A stretch of 62,401 nucleotides of DNA from Hyphomicrobiales bacterium (lineage in GTDB: Bacteria > Pseudomonadota > Alphaproteobacteria > Rhizobiales > Rhizobiaceae). The DNA lies in contig JAALLE010000012.1 of the NCBI GenBank assembly GCA_011087605.1, positions 1 through 62,401 on the forward strand. Direction: 5' to 3'. The notes under the pieces are model-generated. The model had not been told where the DNA came from, searched no databases, and worked only from the letters and a program-made list of their open reading frames with translations. Numbering within the stretch: the first letter of the stretch is position 1; every line of letters begins with the position of its first letter. Below are positions 24,942 to 34,510 of this stretch, in pieces. Made by a program: the position numbers and the translations under genes.

Positions 24942-26237
24942 ATGCCTGGCGGATTTGTCATTGCTGCGCCGCAATCAGGTAGCGGAAAAACCACAATTAC
25001 ACTCGGTTTGTTAAGGGCGCTGTGCAGGGCAGGCCACGTGGTCAGGTCGGCCAAGGCAGGGCCTGACTTTATCGACCCGGCCTTTCACGGCGCAGCGACC
25101 GGTGAAGCGTGTGTCAATCTTGACCCCTGGGCAATGCGCGAGGATCTGATCCTAAATCTTGTGGCCGAAAACGACGCGTTTTTGGTTGTTGAAGGCATGA
25201 TGGGCCTGTTTGATGGGGGGGCAGATGGACGTGGGTCGGCCGCAGACCTGGCACTAATGTTGGGCCCGCCAATTGTTCTGGTGGTGGATGCGGCAAGGCA
25301 ATCCCATTCTATTGCGGCTCTGGTGGCCGGTTTTCGCGATCATCGTGAAACGGTGAACATGGCCGGTGTGATTTTGAACAAGGTCGGCAGTTCGCGCCAT
25401 GAGATGATGCTGCGTGAGGCGCTGGCGACCATAGATATGCCGGTCCTGGGCTGTGTGCCACGGGATGACCGGCTTCAGCAAAAGTCGCGGCATCTGGGAC
25501 TGGTTCAAGCGCGGGAACATGGCGATCTGGAAGGGTTTCTGGACGGTGCTGCCGATGTGATGGCTCAATCGATCGATGTCGACGCTTTGTTACAGCTTAC
25601 CGGTTCGGTGCGCGGTGAAGTTTCAGGGAATGCTCCCCCAATGCCCCCGCCCGGGCAACGTATAGCTATCGCCCGCGACGATGCATTTGCCTTTCTCTAT
25701 CCCCATCTGTTGGCTGGCTGGCAGTCAGTGGGCGCGGAGATCCAGTTCTTTTCGCCGCTCAATGATGAAACCCCATTTCCCGATTGTGATGCGGTTTATC
25801 TGCCGGGAGGTTATCCGGAACTTCATGGTGGGAAGCTGGCAGGAAACCATAATTTTAAGGACGGATTGAAGCAGGCGGCTGACCGCGGGGCTTTGGTCTA
25901 TGGGGAATGCGGTGGCTATATGGTTTTGGGAGAATCATTGATTGATGCCGATGGCGAGGCGCATCAAATGGCTAATTTGCTGCCGCTGATCACCAGTTTT
26001 GAAAAGCGCAAGCTTCATCTGGGCTATCGGCGGGCAACGCCAATTCATGCGCTGCCATTTGCCCCGATTGGCAAGGTTTTGACGGCGCATGAATTTCATT
26101 ATTCCACAGTCGTTCGGCAGGTGGACCAACTGGCGCTGTTTACGGCAAAAGATGCCAGGGGAGAGGATCTTGGTCCCTGTGGAATGGTCAACGGGAATGT
26201 GGCAGGCTCGTATCTACATCTGATTGACCAGACATAA
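24942..26237 (+). CDS. cobB: Cobyrinic acid a,c-diamide synthase
   Basis: A 431-residue CobB/CbiA amidotransferase that uses glutamine and ATP to amidate the a and c side chains. The ATP-binding motif APQSGSGKTTITLGLL starts near residue 8, RSAKAGPDFIDPAFH near 34, EGMMGLFDGGADGRGS near 85, and the glutaminase nucleophile lies in VYGECGGYMVLGESL near 323. HEFHYST near 383 carries the catalytic His. The ATG at 24942 is five bases after the cobA stop, so the two are co-transcribed. The length fits the aerobic-type enzyme that acts on hydrogenobyrinate, but sequence alone does not separate this from CbiA. Confidence 0.93.
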   Translation: MPGGFVIAAPQSGSGKTTITLGLLRALCRAGHVVRSAKAGPDFIDPAFHGAATGEACVNLDPWAMREDLILNLVAENDAFLVVEGMMGLFDGGADGRGSAADLALMLGPPIVLVVDAARQSHSIAALVAGFRDHRETVNMAGVILNKVGSSRHEMMLREALATIDMPVLGCVPRDDRLQQKSRHLGLVQAREHGDLEGFLDGAADVMAQSIDVDALLQLTGSVRGEVSGNAPPMPPPGQRIAIARDDAFAFLYPHLLAGWQSVGAEIQFFSPLNDETPFPDCDAVYLPGGYPELHGGKLAGNHNFKDGLKQAADRGALVYGECGGYMVLGESLIDADGEAHQMANLLPLITSFEKRKLHLGYRRATPIHALPFAPIGKVLTAHEFHYSTVVRQVDQLALFTAKDARGEDLGPCGMVNGNVAGSYLHLIDQT

Positions 26238-26257
26238 GCCTGAAGTTGAGGGAGTCT

Positions 26258-27271
26258 ATGCATGGAACAAAGGGTATGACTGATATAGCACATGGTGGCC
26301 GGCTGGATGAGGCGGTGGCACAATTTGGCGGCGAGCGGGACCGTTGGGTCGACCTGTCGACCGGCATTAACCCCCATGCCTACCCGGTGCCTGAAATAGC
26401 TGAAACCGCGTGGACTGACCTGCCCGACCAGAATGCGATGGAGCAAACCCGAGAGGCGGTACGGCTATGTTACGGGGTTGATGAGACTGCTGGAATTTCA
26501 CTGGCACCTGGCTCTCAGATGCATATCCAGACCTTGCCTTATCTGTACAAGCCACAACCAATAGCGATTGTCGGATTTACCTATCAGGAACATGGAGTGT
26601 GCTGGCAGCGGGCTGGCCATGAAGTCTATATGACTGACGGGCTCAATAGTGCCGAAGCAACGGCCAGGATAGTCATCGTCGTCAATCCCAACAATCCCGA
26701 CGGGCGGGTGTTTGAGCGCAATGAACTGAGCCTGCTGGCCCGGCGTCTGGCTGCCAAGGGCGGGCTGTTGGTTGTTGATGAAAGTTTTGCTGACGTGTTG
26801 CCAGAGCATTCGATTGCTGAAGAAGCGGGGCGTGACGGTTTGTTCGTGATGCGATCATTGGGTAAGTTTTTCGGTCTTGCAGGTGTTCGCTTTGGTGTCG
26901 GATTGACAACTCCTGCCATTGCAACCCGATTGGATGAAAGATTGGGACCTTGGGCCGTATCAGGCCCGGCACTGGCCATTGCTGATAAGGCGATGCGCGA
27001 CCAGACCTGGCAAAAGCGCAATTTTCGCAAACTGACAAATGCCCGGGAAAAACTTGCCGCCGTGCTGGAAAAACACGCGATTGAGGTTCTTGGTGGTACC
27101 CTGCTTTTTGCCCTGATCAGGCATGACAAGGCGGAAGAATTGTGGGCGCATCTGGCCAATGCCCATATTCTGACGCGGCCGTTTCCCGGCAAGACCGACT
27201 GGCTGAGGGTTGGGTTGCCCAATGGGCGCTCGCAGTTCAATAAGCTGGACAAAGCCCTGGCCCGTTTTTAG
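26258..27271 (+). CDS. cobC: Threonine-phosphate decarboxylase / CobC aminotransferase-fold enzyme
   Basis: A 337-residue PLP enzyme of the histidinol-phosphate aminotransferase fold. HGGRLDEAVAQFGG and WVDLSTGINPHAYP near residues 11-40 are typical of CobC/CobD (Salmonella naming), which provides (R)-1-aminopropan-2-ol phosphate for the nucleotide loop. VVNPNNPDGRVF near 143 and the PLP-binding lysine in MRSLGKFFGLAGVRFG near 195 are clear. ATG 26258 is preceded by GAGGGAG and was chosen over the ATG at 26276. It follows cobB by 20 bases and precedes cobD by 44 bases. Confidence 0.9.
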   Translation: MHGTKGMTDIAHGGRLDEAVAQFGGERDRWVDLSTGINPHAYPVPEIAETAWTDLPDQNAMEQTREAVRLCYGVDETAGISLAPGSQMHIQTLPYLYKPQPIAIVGFTYQEHGVCWQRAGHEVYMTDGLNSAEATARIVIVVNPNNPDGRVFERNELSLLARRLAAKGGLLVVDESFADVLPEHSIAEEAGRDGLFVMRSLGKFFGLAGVRFGVGLTTPAIATRLDERLGPWAVSGPALAIADKAMRDQTWQKRNFRKLTNAREKLAAVLEKHAIEVLGGTLLFALIRHDKAEELWAHLANAHILTRPFPGKTDWLRVGLPNGRSQFNKLDKALARF

Positions 27272-27315
27272 AGCGGGTCACGGGTAACTGGAACCAATCT
27301 GAAGGCGCAACAATT

Positions 27316-28299
27316 ATGGGTTTGCTGACCCTGGCATTGCTGATTGATATTTTTGTTGGCGACCCCGATTGGGCCTGGCGTCGTGTGTCACATCCGGTTG
27401 TCTGGATTGGCAGGCTTATCGATTGGTTTGACCAATTGCGAGACCGTGAGGCCGTGCAGCGTTTCGCTGAGAGGCTTGGCATCAATGGTCGCGATAGTCT
27501 CGAGATGATTGTGGGCGGCGTCCTGCTCGGCGTTTTTCTGCTGATCTCGCTCGTTCTTGGGAAACTGATTTCGTCGCTGGGCTGGATCGGGTGGATACTC
27601 GAACTGGCTATCGTTGTGGTCTTGCTGGCGCAGAAAAGTCTTTATGATCACGTGTCTCGTGTGGCGCAGGCGTTTCGCACGCTGGGCCTGTCGGGTGCGC
27701 GAACCGCGGTTGCGCAAATTGTCGGGCGCGATGTGTCAAAACTTGATGAATCCGGTGTTTGCAAAGCGGCGATTGAAAGCCTGGCCGAAAATTTTTCTGA
27801 CGGCGTGGTTGCTCCGGCCCTTTGGTATGCGATTGCCGGGCTGCCGGGGTTGATATTCTACAAGGCCGTCAATACGGCAGACTCTATGATCGGTCATCAT
27901 GATGAAAGATTTGAGTTTTTTGGCAAGCCAGCTGCCAAACTGGATGACTGGTTGAACTGGCCGGCGGCACGGCTTTCGACCATCCTGGTGGTGATTTCAG
28001 TTGCTGCGGCGAGAGGAAGCAGGGCCGCTGGCAATGTCTGGTCGGCGACTTTGCGCGATGCACGGTCTCATCGGTCCCCCAATGCAGGATGGCCGGAGAC
28101 AAGTTTTGCTGCTGCACTCAACCTGTCATTGGGCGGACCAAGATCCTATGGCAGCGATCGTGTTGAAGCCGAATTTCTGTATTGGGAAGGGCGCGATATT
28201 GCCCGGCCTGCAGACATTGAGAAGTCACTTAGCCTTTTTCTTCGATGTTGCATCTGCCTGATCGGTTTTTGCGGTCTGCTTTGGTTGTTCTTCGGCTGA
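27316..28299 (+). CDS. cobD: Adenosylcobinamide-phosphate synthase (CbiB type)
   Basis: A 327-residue membrane protein (CobD of the aerobic nomenclature, CbiB in Salmonella). It attaches aminopropanol or its phosphate to adenosylcobyric acid. LLIDIFVGDPDWAWRRVSHPVVWIGRLI-type text fills residues 8-36, and the most conserved block is AAIESLAENFSDGVVAPALWYA near 152. GHHDERFEFFGKPAAKLDD lies near 193. About five hydrophobic segments are present, the last at the C-terminus. The 3' end overlaps the convergent hydrolase gene by 75 bases. Confidence 0.92.
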   Translation: MGLLTLALLIDIFVGDPDWAWRRVSHPVVWIGRLIDWFDQLRDREAVQRFAERLGINGRDSLEMIVGGVLLGVFLLISLVLGKLISSLGWIGWILELAIVVVLLAQKSLYDHVSRVAQAFRTLGLSGARTAVAQIVGRDVSKLDESGVCKAAIESLAENFSDGVVAPALWYAIAGLPGLIFYKAVNTADSMIGHHDERFEFFGKPAAKLDDWLNWPAARLSTILVVISVAAARGSRAAGNVWSATLRDARSHRSPNAGWPETSFAAALNLSLGGPRSYGSDRVEAEFLYWEGRDIARPADIEKSLSLFLRCCICLIGFCGLLWLFFG

Positions 28300-29469
28300 C
28301 TCTTCGATTTCCTCGGGTATGGTGAGCCGGTGCGGTTTTTCTGCATCTGATTCAGCGGGGGATTGGCCGTTATTCTTTGAATGAATAGTTTCACCCCGGT
28401 CCTGCTCCTTACCCAAATTGCCGTCGCCGCCGCCGCCGCCACCATCTTCGTCACCGTCGTCGCTATTGGCACCCTCGCCATCGTCGCTATCGTCGTCGTC
28501 GTCGTCGGCACCGCCACCGTCGCCGTCGCCGCTTTGGGGCGCCTTGGATGCTTCAACGAACTGATGCATCAGTTTGTCTACTTCGGCTTCATTCACTTCC
28601 GGCAGTTTGAAGTCGCTTTTTGGTTGTTCCACCAGTTTGACCAGGCGTTTGACCATGGGGCTGTCGGGTTGGACCAGTTGATCGACAATGGTGAAGTGGT
28701 TCGCATCGGGGACTGAAACATAATATGTTGGAGTGCCAAGCAGGCTCCAGTGATCTGCCAGTTCGCGACTCTGGCGATGATATTCACCGGATTCCTCGCT
28801 ACCCACCCAGGCGTCAAATTGTTGCATGGCTTCGGGGACCCAGTGAATGGGGCTGGCAGACTTCGCCTGTTTTTCATCCATGTCGAGAACGTTGTTGATC
28901 GGTGTCTTGAGTATCGGCATCAGATTGTAGAGCCCGGAAATTCCCATGCCGGAGGCGATCAGGTCGAGGGGTAGCTCGGAATGTATCTTCTGCCATTCGG
29001 TCGCCATGACGCAAGCTGCGAGATGACCGCCCGCCGAATGACCCAAAACGGTAATCCGCCGTTGAAACGTTTGATATAAAATCAGGCTGGCGCGCCGCAT
29101 TTCATTGATGATTCCGCCAACCTTGATTTGTGGGCACAGGGTGTAGGATGGCATTGCCACTGCAATTCCGTTCGCATTCAGGCCGGCCGACAGATGGCTG
29201 AAACAGGAGCGATCCATGAGATGCCAATAGCCACCGTGGATGAACATGGCCATTGGACTTTTGCGTTCTCTTCCAGCTGCGCTGTCGGGCCAGAATATAT
29301 CCATCTTGTTGCGCTCACCATTGCCGTAGGCCAGATCCAACTGGCTTCGCTCGGCGGCGAACTCGCGATAGGTGGCGGCATCGGAGATGTATTTGTTGAT
29401 CAGCTGATAGGCATTTTCAACGCGGGATGAATTGTCATATTCAGATGCATAGTCAATTTCGCTGTTCAT
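28225..29469 (-). CDS. Alpha/beta hydrolase (arylformamidase-like) with acidic low-complexity tail
   Basis: A 414-residue protein. Residues 1-290 are an alpha/beta hydrolase: the oxyanion motif FIHGGYWHLMDRS near 76, nucleophile Ser in VLGHSAGGHLAA near 143, and a late His in PDANHFTIVDQL near 255. The HGGYW motif is typical of kynurenine-formamidase and related carboxylesterases. The last 110 residues or so are unusual: an Asp/Gly-rich stretch coded by GTC/GCC-type triplet runs and then a Lys/Glu-rich end. It is the last gene of the minus-strand transporter operon, 14 bases after the ATPase gene, and probably hydrolyses an imported ester or amide. The 3' end overlaps cobD. Confidence 0.8.
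   Translation of the reverse strand: MNSEIDYASEYDNSSRVENAYQLINKYISDAATYREFAAERSQLDLAYGNGERNKMDIFWPDSAAGRERKSPMAMFIHGGYWHLMDRSCFSHLSAGLNANGIAVAMPSYTLCPQIKVGGIINEMRRASLILYQTFQRRITVLGHSAGGHLAACVMATEWQKIHSELPLDLIASGMGISGLYNLMPILKTPINNVLDMDEKQAKSASPIHWVPEAMQQFDAWVGSEESGEYHRQSRELADHWSLLGTPTYYVSVPDANHFTIVDQLVQPDSPMVKRLVKLVEQPKSDFKLPEVNEAEVDKLMHQFVEASKAPQSGDGDGGGADDDDDDSDDGEGANSDDGDEDGGGGGGDGNLGKEQDRGETIHSKNNGQSPAESDAEKPHRLTIPEEIEESAEEQPKQTAKTDQADATSKKKAK
28419..28535 (-). repeat. Trinucleotide-rich coding stretch in the hydrolase tail
   Basis: Read on the plus strand this region is a run of GCC, GTC and CTC-like triplets (for example GCCGCCGCCGCCGCC and GTCGTCGTCGTCGTCG). On the coding strand it gives Gly and Asp runs. 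It looks like microsatellite growth within a coding sequence rather than a folded domain. Confidence 0.8.
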
Positions 29470-29483
29470 TTTCCATCCTTTGA

Positions 29484-31115
29484 CTATCTGGAGCCTGATG
29501 GTCGGTTTTGCAGGGCGCGTTCAAGATCGGGCGTTGCTTCAACCAACATTTTTGCAGCGTCGGACTGGGGGTTGTCGAATATATCACTGGCAATTCCATG
29601 CTCTACAATGCGGCCTGTGTCCATCACGAGTACCTCGTCGCACAGGGCTTTTACCACAGATAAGTCGTGGCTGATGAAAATGTAGGCCAATCCGAGCCGT
29701 TCGCGAAGTTCTGTCAACAGGTCCAGCACCTGAGCCCGTATGGATACATCAAGCGCTGAAACCGGTTCGTCTGCGACAATCAGGGCAGGGCGGGTGATCA
29801 GCGCCCGTGCAATGGCAAGGCGCTGTCGCTGGCCACCGGAAAACTGATGCGGATATTTCGACAGGGCCGAAGCCTGCAGGCCGACTTCTTCCAAGGCGAC
29901 GACGACGCGGTTTTGTTTTTCTCCAACCGTCAGACCGGGCTCCAGATAAAGTGGTTCGGCGACCAGCCGTTCGACCTTGTGGCGCGGATTGAAACTGGAA
30001 AACGGGTCTTGAAAGACGACCTGGATGTTGCGGCGTGCGGCCTGCAATTCATCTGCGGAAGCGGAGGTCAGCTCCAGTTCGTTAAACTGAATGGAGCCGC
30101 TGGTCGGCGTGTCGAGGGCCAGCAACATACGGGCGAGGGTGGATTTACCACAGCCGGATTCTCCAACCAGCCCCATCGTCTGACCCGGATAAACCGTGAC
30201 ATCAACACCATCAACTGCGCGAAACGGCTTTGCCGGGGTGAACAGGTTGGTGCGTTTGGTCGGATAGTCGCGAATCAGCTGGCGGGCCGATATCAACGGA
30301 GCGAGGCCGGCTTCGGTCGCCAATTCGCTGAGGACCGGCGGCTGACTGCGTTCGGGAATGTGGCTGGAAGCATGCGCCAATTGGGCAGTGTAGGGGTGTT
30401 TTTTGGCCCTCAGGATTGACCCTGTGGGGCCATGGTCGACAATTTCGCCATGGCGCATGACGACCAACTGATCAGTCATTTCGGCTACCACGGCAAGGTC
30501 ATGACTGATCAGGATCAGTCCCATATTCTGTTCTTCAACCAGACTGCGCAGCAATTGCAGGATCTGTGCCTGCAAGGTGACATCCAGCGCGGTGGTCGGT
30601 TCGTCGGCGATCAGAAGTTCGGGATTCTGGGCACAGGCCATGGCAATCATGACCCTTTGGCGCTGGCCACCCGACAATTCGTGCGGATAGCGGCTCAATG
30701 GGAAGCTGCTGATTGGCAAACCGACCCGTTCCATCAGACCATTGGTCCGCGTCACCGCCTCCTGACGCGCGACGCGATCGTGCAGCATGATGCCTTCGGC
30801 AATCTGATCGCCGATTGTGTGAACCGGATTAAGCGCCGTCATCGGTTCCTGAAAAATCATTGCAATGTCATTGCCACGAAGGTCCTGCATCAAGCCGTCA
30901 TCGGCATCAAGCAACTGATGCTGATTGAAACGGATTGAACCGGATGTCGCGGAATCTTCCGGCAAGAGCTGCATGGCGCTGAGCGCAGTCATCGATTTTC
31001 CGGACCCACTTTCCCCAACAATGCCCAGAATCTTTCCCGGCTCAATCGACAGGCTGATATCCTTGAGAATTGGGGTGTCGCCAATCGACAGCTTGAGCCC
31101 ATCAATTTCCAGCAT
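29484..31115 (-). CDS. Peptide-type ABC transporter, fused double ATPase (DppD-DppF type)
   Basis: A 543-residue protein made of two complete ABC ATPase domains. The first has Walker [11 protein letters not shown] near residue 34, signature LSGGQRQRV near 148 and Walker [14 protein letters not shown] near 169. The second has [13 protein letters not shown] near 315, [15 protein letters not shown] near 427 and [13 protein letters not shown] near 448. Fused DppDF/OppDF-type ATPases power uptake of peptides or related small molecules. The start overlaps the stop of the upstream permease by one base (TGATG). It is the fifth gene of the M20-SBP-permease-permease-ATPase-hydrolase operon. Confidence 0.93.
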   Translation of the reverse strand: MLEIDGLKLSIGDTPILKDISLSIEPGKILGIVGESGSGKSMTALSAMQLLPEDSATSGSIRFNQHQLLDADDGLMQDLRGNDIAMIFQEPMTALNPVHTIGDQIAEGIMLHDRVARQEAVTRTNGLMERVGLPISSFPLSRYPHELSGGQRQRVMIAMACAQNPELLIADEPTTALDVTLQAQILQLLRSLVEEQNMGLILISHDLAVVAEMTDQLVVMRHGEIVDHGPTGSILRAKKHPYTAQLAHASSHIPERSQPPVLSELATEAGLAPLISARQLIRDYPTKRTNLFTPAKPFRAVDGVDVTVYPGQTMGLVGESGCGKSTLARMLLALDTPTSGSIQFNELELTSASADELQAARRNIQVVFQDPFSSFNPRHKVERLVAEPLYLEPGLTVGEKQNRVVVALEEVGLQASALSKYPHQFSGGQRQRLAIARALITRPALIVADEPVSALDVSIRAQVLDLLTELRERLGLAYIFISHDLSVVKALCDEVLVMDTGRIVEHGIASDIFDNPQSDAAKMLVEATPDLERALQNRPSGSR

Positions 31116-31954
31116 CAGTCGCGCTTTCTTGACAGGCGAGGGTCGAGCACGTCGCGCAGGCCATCGCCCAGCAGGTTCAGTCCCAAAACGCTGATGACGA
31201 TGGCCAGTCCGGGAATAACCGCCATATGCGGGGCAAAACTCATCATGGTCTGCGCCTCATTGAGCATCTTTCCCCAACTCGGTGTGGGAGGCTGAGTGCC
31301 GAGACCCACATATGCAAGGCCCGCTTCAAGGATGATGCCGAGTGCAAAGGCGACGGTTGCCTGTACGATCAGGACATTAGCCATGTTTGGGATTATGTGT
31401 TCAATGGTGATGCGGGTTTTGTTCTTGCCAGCTGCCCGGGCTGCCATGATGAAATCCCGCGGCCACAGGGTCAACGCCGCTCCGCGAGACAGGCGGGCGA
31501 AAACCGGAATATTGAAAATGCCGATGGCAATTATCGCGTTGATTGCGCCGGGGCCAAACACGGCGGCGATCATTGCAGCTGATAGAAGTGACGGAAATGC
31601 GAAGACCACGTCGTTGCCACGCATCAAAACCTCGTCCAGCTGGCCGCCACGTGCTGCTGCCCAACAGCCGACTGGAACACCAATACCGACGCCGATAATA
31701 ACGGCGGCCAGGGCAACGGCGATGGAATTGCGCGCACCGACCATGATCATTGAGAATATGTCACGCCCGAAATGGTCGGTCCCAAACCAGTGAGACCCGT
31801 AGGGAGCCTTGAGCTTTGCCGTAATATCAAGATTGGTGACGTCATAGGGCGTCCAGATGAACGATACGGCGGCCATCAGCACAATAAAGCAGGTTATGAC
31901 GATGCCTGTCGCGAAACTGCGGTTGTGCATGGCGGTTTTCAAAAACTGTTTCAT
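31115..31954 (-). CDS. Peptide-type ABC transporter permease (DppC type)
   Basis: A 279-residue permease with about six membrane segments. The N-terminal OppC-type cap contains LKAPYGSHWFGTDHFGRDIFSMI near residue 55, a hallmark of the DppC/OppC subfamily. The EAA loop lies near 195 (AARAAGKNKTRITIEHIIPNM). I chose ATG 31954, giving MKQFLKTAM and a four-base overlap with the DppB-type stop, over a longer in-frame reading into that gene. Works with the adjacent permease to form the membrane channel. Confidence 0.92.
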   Translation of the reverse strand: MKQFLKTAMHNRSFATGIVITCFIVLMAAVSFIWTPYDVTNLDITAKLKAPYGSHWFGTDHFGRDIFSMIMVGARNSIAVALAAVIIGVGIGVPVGCWAAARGGQLDEVLMRGNDVVFAFPSLLSAAMIAAVFGPGAINAIIAIGIFNIPVFARLSRGAALTLWPRDFIMAARAAGKNKTRITIEHIIPNMANVLIVQATVAFALGIILEAGLAYVGLGTQPPTPSWGKMLNEAQTMMSFAPHMAVIPGLAIVISVLGLNLLGDGLRDVLDPRLSRKRD

Positions 31955-32901
31955 GGGCGGCCGTGCCTCAACCTCGGATCGGCCCATAAATAGGCGAGAT
32001 CGACCACCAGATTGATAAGGATGATTGTCGCGACAAGCATCATTACCGCCGATTCCACAACGATCAGGTCACGCAATGCGATCGCCTGAAATATAAGGCG
32101 TCCAAGGCCGGGAAGATAAAATACGTTTTCGATTACGATTGTACCGGCCAACAGATAGGCAAATTGCAATCCCAGTATCGTCAAAACGGGGATCATTGTA
32201 TTGCGCAGGGCATGTTTCCAGATGGTCGCGCGGAAACTCAAACCCTTGGCGCGGGCAGTGCGGATGTAGTCTTCGCCCATCGTGTCCAGCAGTGCAGACC
32301 GGGTGATGCGGGACAGAATTGCAGCTTGCGGTAGAGCCAGCGAGACTGCGGGAAGAAACAACGCCTTCAAGGCGGGGACCAGGCCTCCATCCCATCCGGG
32401 GAACCCCCCGGCAGGAACCAGTTGCAGCCAGATGGCAAGGATGTAAACCAGCAAAAGCGCCAGCCAGAAATTGGGAATGGCATAGCCAACCTGAGTCACG
32501 GCCATGATTGTGGTGTCGGCAATACTGCCGCGCTTGGTTGCAGCATACAGGCCCACAGGAATGGCGATTGCTGTTGACATCACCAGGGCAAGCAAAGCCA
32601 GGGGCAGGCTGATCGTGATGCGATCCGCGACCAATTCCCTGACCGCAACGGAATAGGTGTAACTTTTGCCGAGGTCCCCCTGTAGCAAGCCAAAAATCCA
32701 GGAAAAATAACGTTCCAAAGCGGGCTTGTTGAGGCCAAGATCCTCGCGCAGTGCGGCTATGGCATCATCGGTGGCGTTTATTCCCAGCATGACCTGCGCC
32801 GGGTCACCCGGGACAATTTCCAGCGCGGCAAACACCAAAACAGAGGCGACCGCCAAAGTGGCGGCCGCCCAAAGAATTTTTCTGATCAGAAACAGGATCA
32901 T
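31951..32901 (-). CDS. Peptide-type ABC transporter permease (DppB type)
   Basis: A 316-residue permease. The N-terminal segment with VPGDPAQVMLG near residue 30, the pattern YFSWIFGLLQGDLGKSYTY near 65 and the EAA-loop RTARAKGLSFRATIWKHALRN near 208 are all diagnostic of the DppB/OppB/GsiC subfamily. About six membrane helices are visible. It follows the binding-protein gene by 26 bases and overlaps the DppC-type permease. Confidence 0.92.
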   Translation of the reverse strand: MILFLIRKILWAAATLAVASVLVFAALEIVPGDPAQVMLGINATDDAIAALREDLGLNKPALERYFSWIFGLLQGDLGKSYTYSVAVRELVADRITISLPLALLALVMSTAIAIPVGLYAATKRGSIADTTIMAVTQVGYAIPNFWLALLLVYILAIWLQLVPAGGFPGWDGGLVPALKALFLPAVSLALPQAAILSRITRSALLDTMGEDYIRTARAKGLSFRATIWKHALRNTMIPVLTILGLQFAYLLAGTIVIENVFYLPGLGRLIFQAIALRDLIVVESAVMMLVATIILINLVVDLAYLWADPRLRHGRP

Positions 32902-32927
32902 GGCATGTAACGATCAGAGGTGATTTC

Positions 32928-34424
32928 TTAGTCGCTCCAACTGACACCGGTGAGGTCATTTGCCTGCACCGGCGAGTTTTCCCAAAGCCCGTTTACCTTG
33001 GCGTTCCACACCCCGGTCTTGGCGAGCTGGAACATAAACCCGTTGACGGCATCTTCAGATATTATTTTCTGAGCTTGCGCCATCAATTCGTAACGGCCGG
33101 CTTCGTCAGTGGTGGCATTGAGTTTTTCAATCACCGAATTAAAGGCATCGCTTGAATAATTGAAATAGTATTCCTTGCGAGAATAGATGCTGATATCCAT
33201 CGGCTCGGTATGGGAGACAATGGTCAGATCATAGTCCTTGGCTTTAAATACTTCTGGTACCCAGACACCCCAGTCGACCTGAATGGTTTCCAGATCGATG
33301 CCAATTTTGCGCAATTGAGCTGCGATGATTTCACCACCGCGACGTGCATAGGTGGGTGGTGGTAATTTCAAGGTTGCCTTAAAGCCGTCTGGATGACCGG
33401 CTTCCGCCAACAGTTTTTTGGCCGCTTCCAGGTCCATTGGGTAGCGGTCAACGAGATTGACATAGGCGGGATGGTGGGGCGCAAAATGGGTGCCGATCGG
33501 CGTGCCCTGACCAAACATCGCTCCGTCAATAATGGCTTGCCGATCCAAAGCATGTGCTATGGCGCGGCGCACGCGAACATCGTTGAACGGCGGCTTGGTG
33601 TTGTTGGTTGATAGGATGGTTTCCCCTTCGGTGGAGCCGATAACAACCTTGAAACGGGGGTCGGCCTGAAGTTGGGGGACGGTTTCCGGCGCCGGGAAAT
33701 TGGCGAATGCGTCAACATCGCCGGCCAACATGGCGGAAAGTGAAGCGGCAGGATCGGAAATAAAGCGGAAAGTGGCTTTTTCCAGCGCCGCTGGCGTTCC
33801 CCAATAGTCGCCGTTTTTGACCAGATTGACAGACGAACCTTTGACCCAGCTGCCGAATTTAAACGGGCCGGTGCCGACCGGATTGGCCTTATTGCCATCT
33901 GCGGTTTCGGACGCAACGATCACCGCATCGCCCCAGCCCATATTAAACAGGAAGTTGCCGGCTGGAGATTTGAGCTGGACAACCACAGTGTTAGCGTCGC
34001 CCACGGATACCGAGTCAATGCCGGCAAACAGAGCTTTTTGGGCATTTGTCGAGCCTTCAGCGCGGGCACGGTCGAGGGAGAATTTTACATCATCAGCATT
34101 GAAGTCCGAGCCGTCGTGATATTTGACGCCCTGTCTCAATTTGAACGTGTAGGTTTTGCCATCTGCAGATATATCCCAGCTTTCAGCCAAAGCCGGCAAC
34201 ACTTCGCCCTTCGACCCAATGCGGGTGAGCCCTTCAAAGACATTGGCATAGACCACTTCATCGATAGCAGCTGGCGCACCTGCGGTGGGATCAAGGTGAG
34301 GCGGCTCCAACGCCATGCCCATGACTAGGCTGGTCTTGGCGGCGAGTGCTTGGCCAGCAAGGACAACAGGTGCCAATGCGGTGGTCACCATGGCTGCTGC
34401 AATCAGTTTTTTCATCGTTCTCAT
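32928..34424 (-). CDS. ABC transporter substrate-binding protein, family 5
   Basis: A 498-residue periplasmic binding protein. A signal peptide (MKK, hydrophobic core, cleavage near ALA-AK at residue 29) is followed by LEPPHLDPTAG near 38 and the family 5 pattern KFKLRQGVKYHDGSDFNADDVKFSL near 95, which defines DppA/OppA-like proteins. The ATG has AAGGGAG upstream. Nearby M20 hydrolase and alpha/beta hydrolase genes suggest that the ligand is a peptide, N-acyl amino acid or similar amide; the ligand itself cannot be read. Confidence 0.93.
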   Translation of the reverse strand: MRTMKKLIAAAMVTTALAPVVLAGQALAAKTSLVMGMALEPPHLDPTAGAPAAIDEVVYANVFEGLTRIGSKGEVLPALAESWDISADGKTYTFKLRQGVKYHDGSDFNADDVKFSLDRARAEGSTNAQKALFAGIDSVSVGDANTVVVQLKSPAGNFLFNMGWGDAVIVASETADGNKANPVGTGPFKFGSWVKGSSVNLVKNGDYWGTPAALEKATFRFISDPAASLSAMLAGDVDAFANFPAPETVPQLQADPRFKVVIGSTEGETILSTNNTKPPFNDVRVRRAIAHALDRQAIIDGAMFGQGTPIGTHFAPHHPAYVNLVDRYPMDLEAAKKLLAEAGHPDGFKATLKLPPPTYARRGGEIIAAQLRKIGIDLETIQVDWGVWVPEVFKAKDYDLTIVSHTEPMDISIYSRKEYYFNYSSDAFNSVIEKLNATTDEAGRYELMAQAQKIISEDAVNGFMFQLAKTGVWNAKVNGLWENSPVQANDLTGVSWSD

Positions 34425-34510
34425 CGTGAATATCTCCCTTTTACCAATAACAATTTTCAGCAGTTAAGCACCTTGGTTCGTGCCTGTCAGCAACAGAGTG
34501 CTGCTGCTGT

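Noticed and set aside
28381-28716. A 111-residue plus-strand membrane-like frame opposite the hydrolase tail
   Set aside because: Its hydrophobic Val/Ala/Thr runs are only the complement of the Asp/Gly triplet repeat; there is no ribosome site or homology signal.
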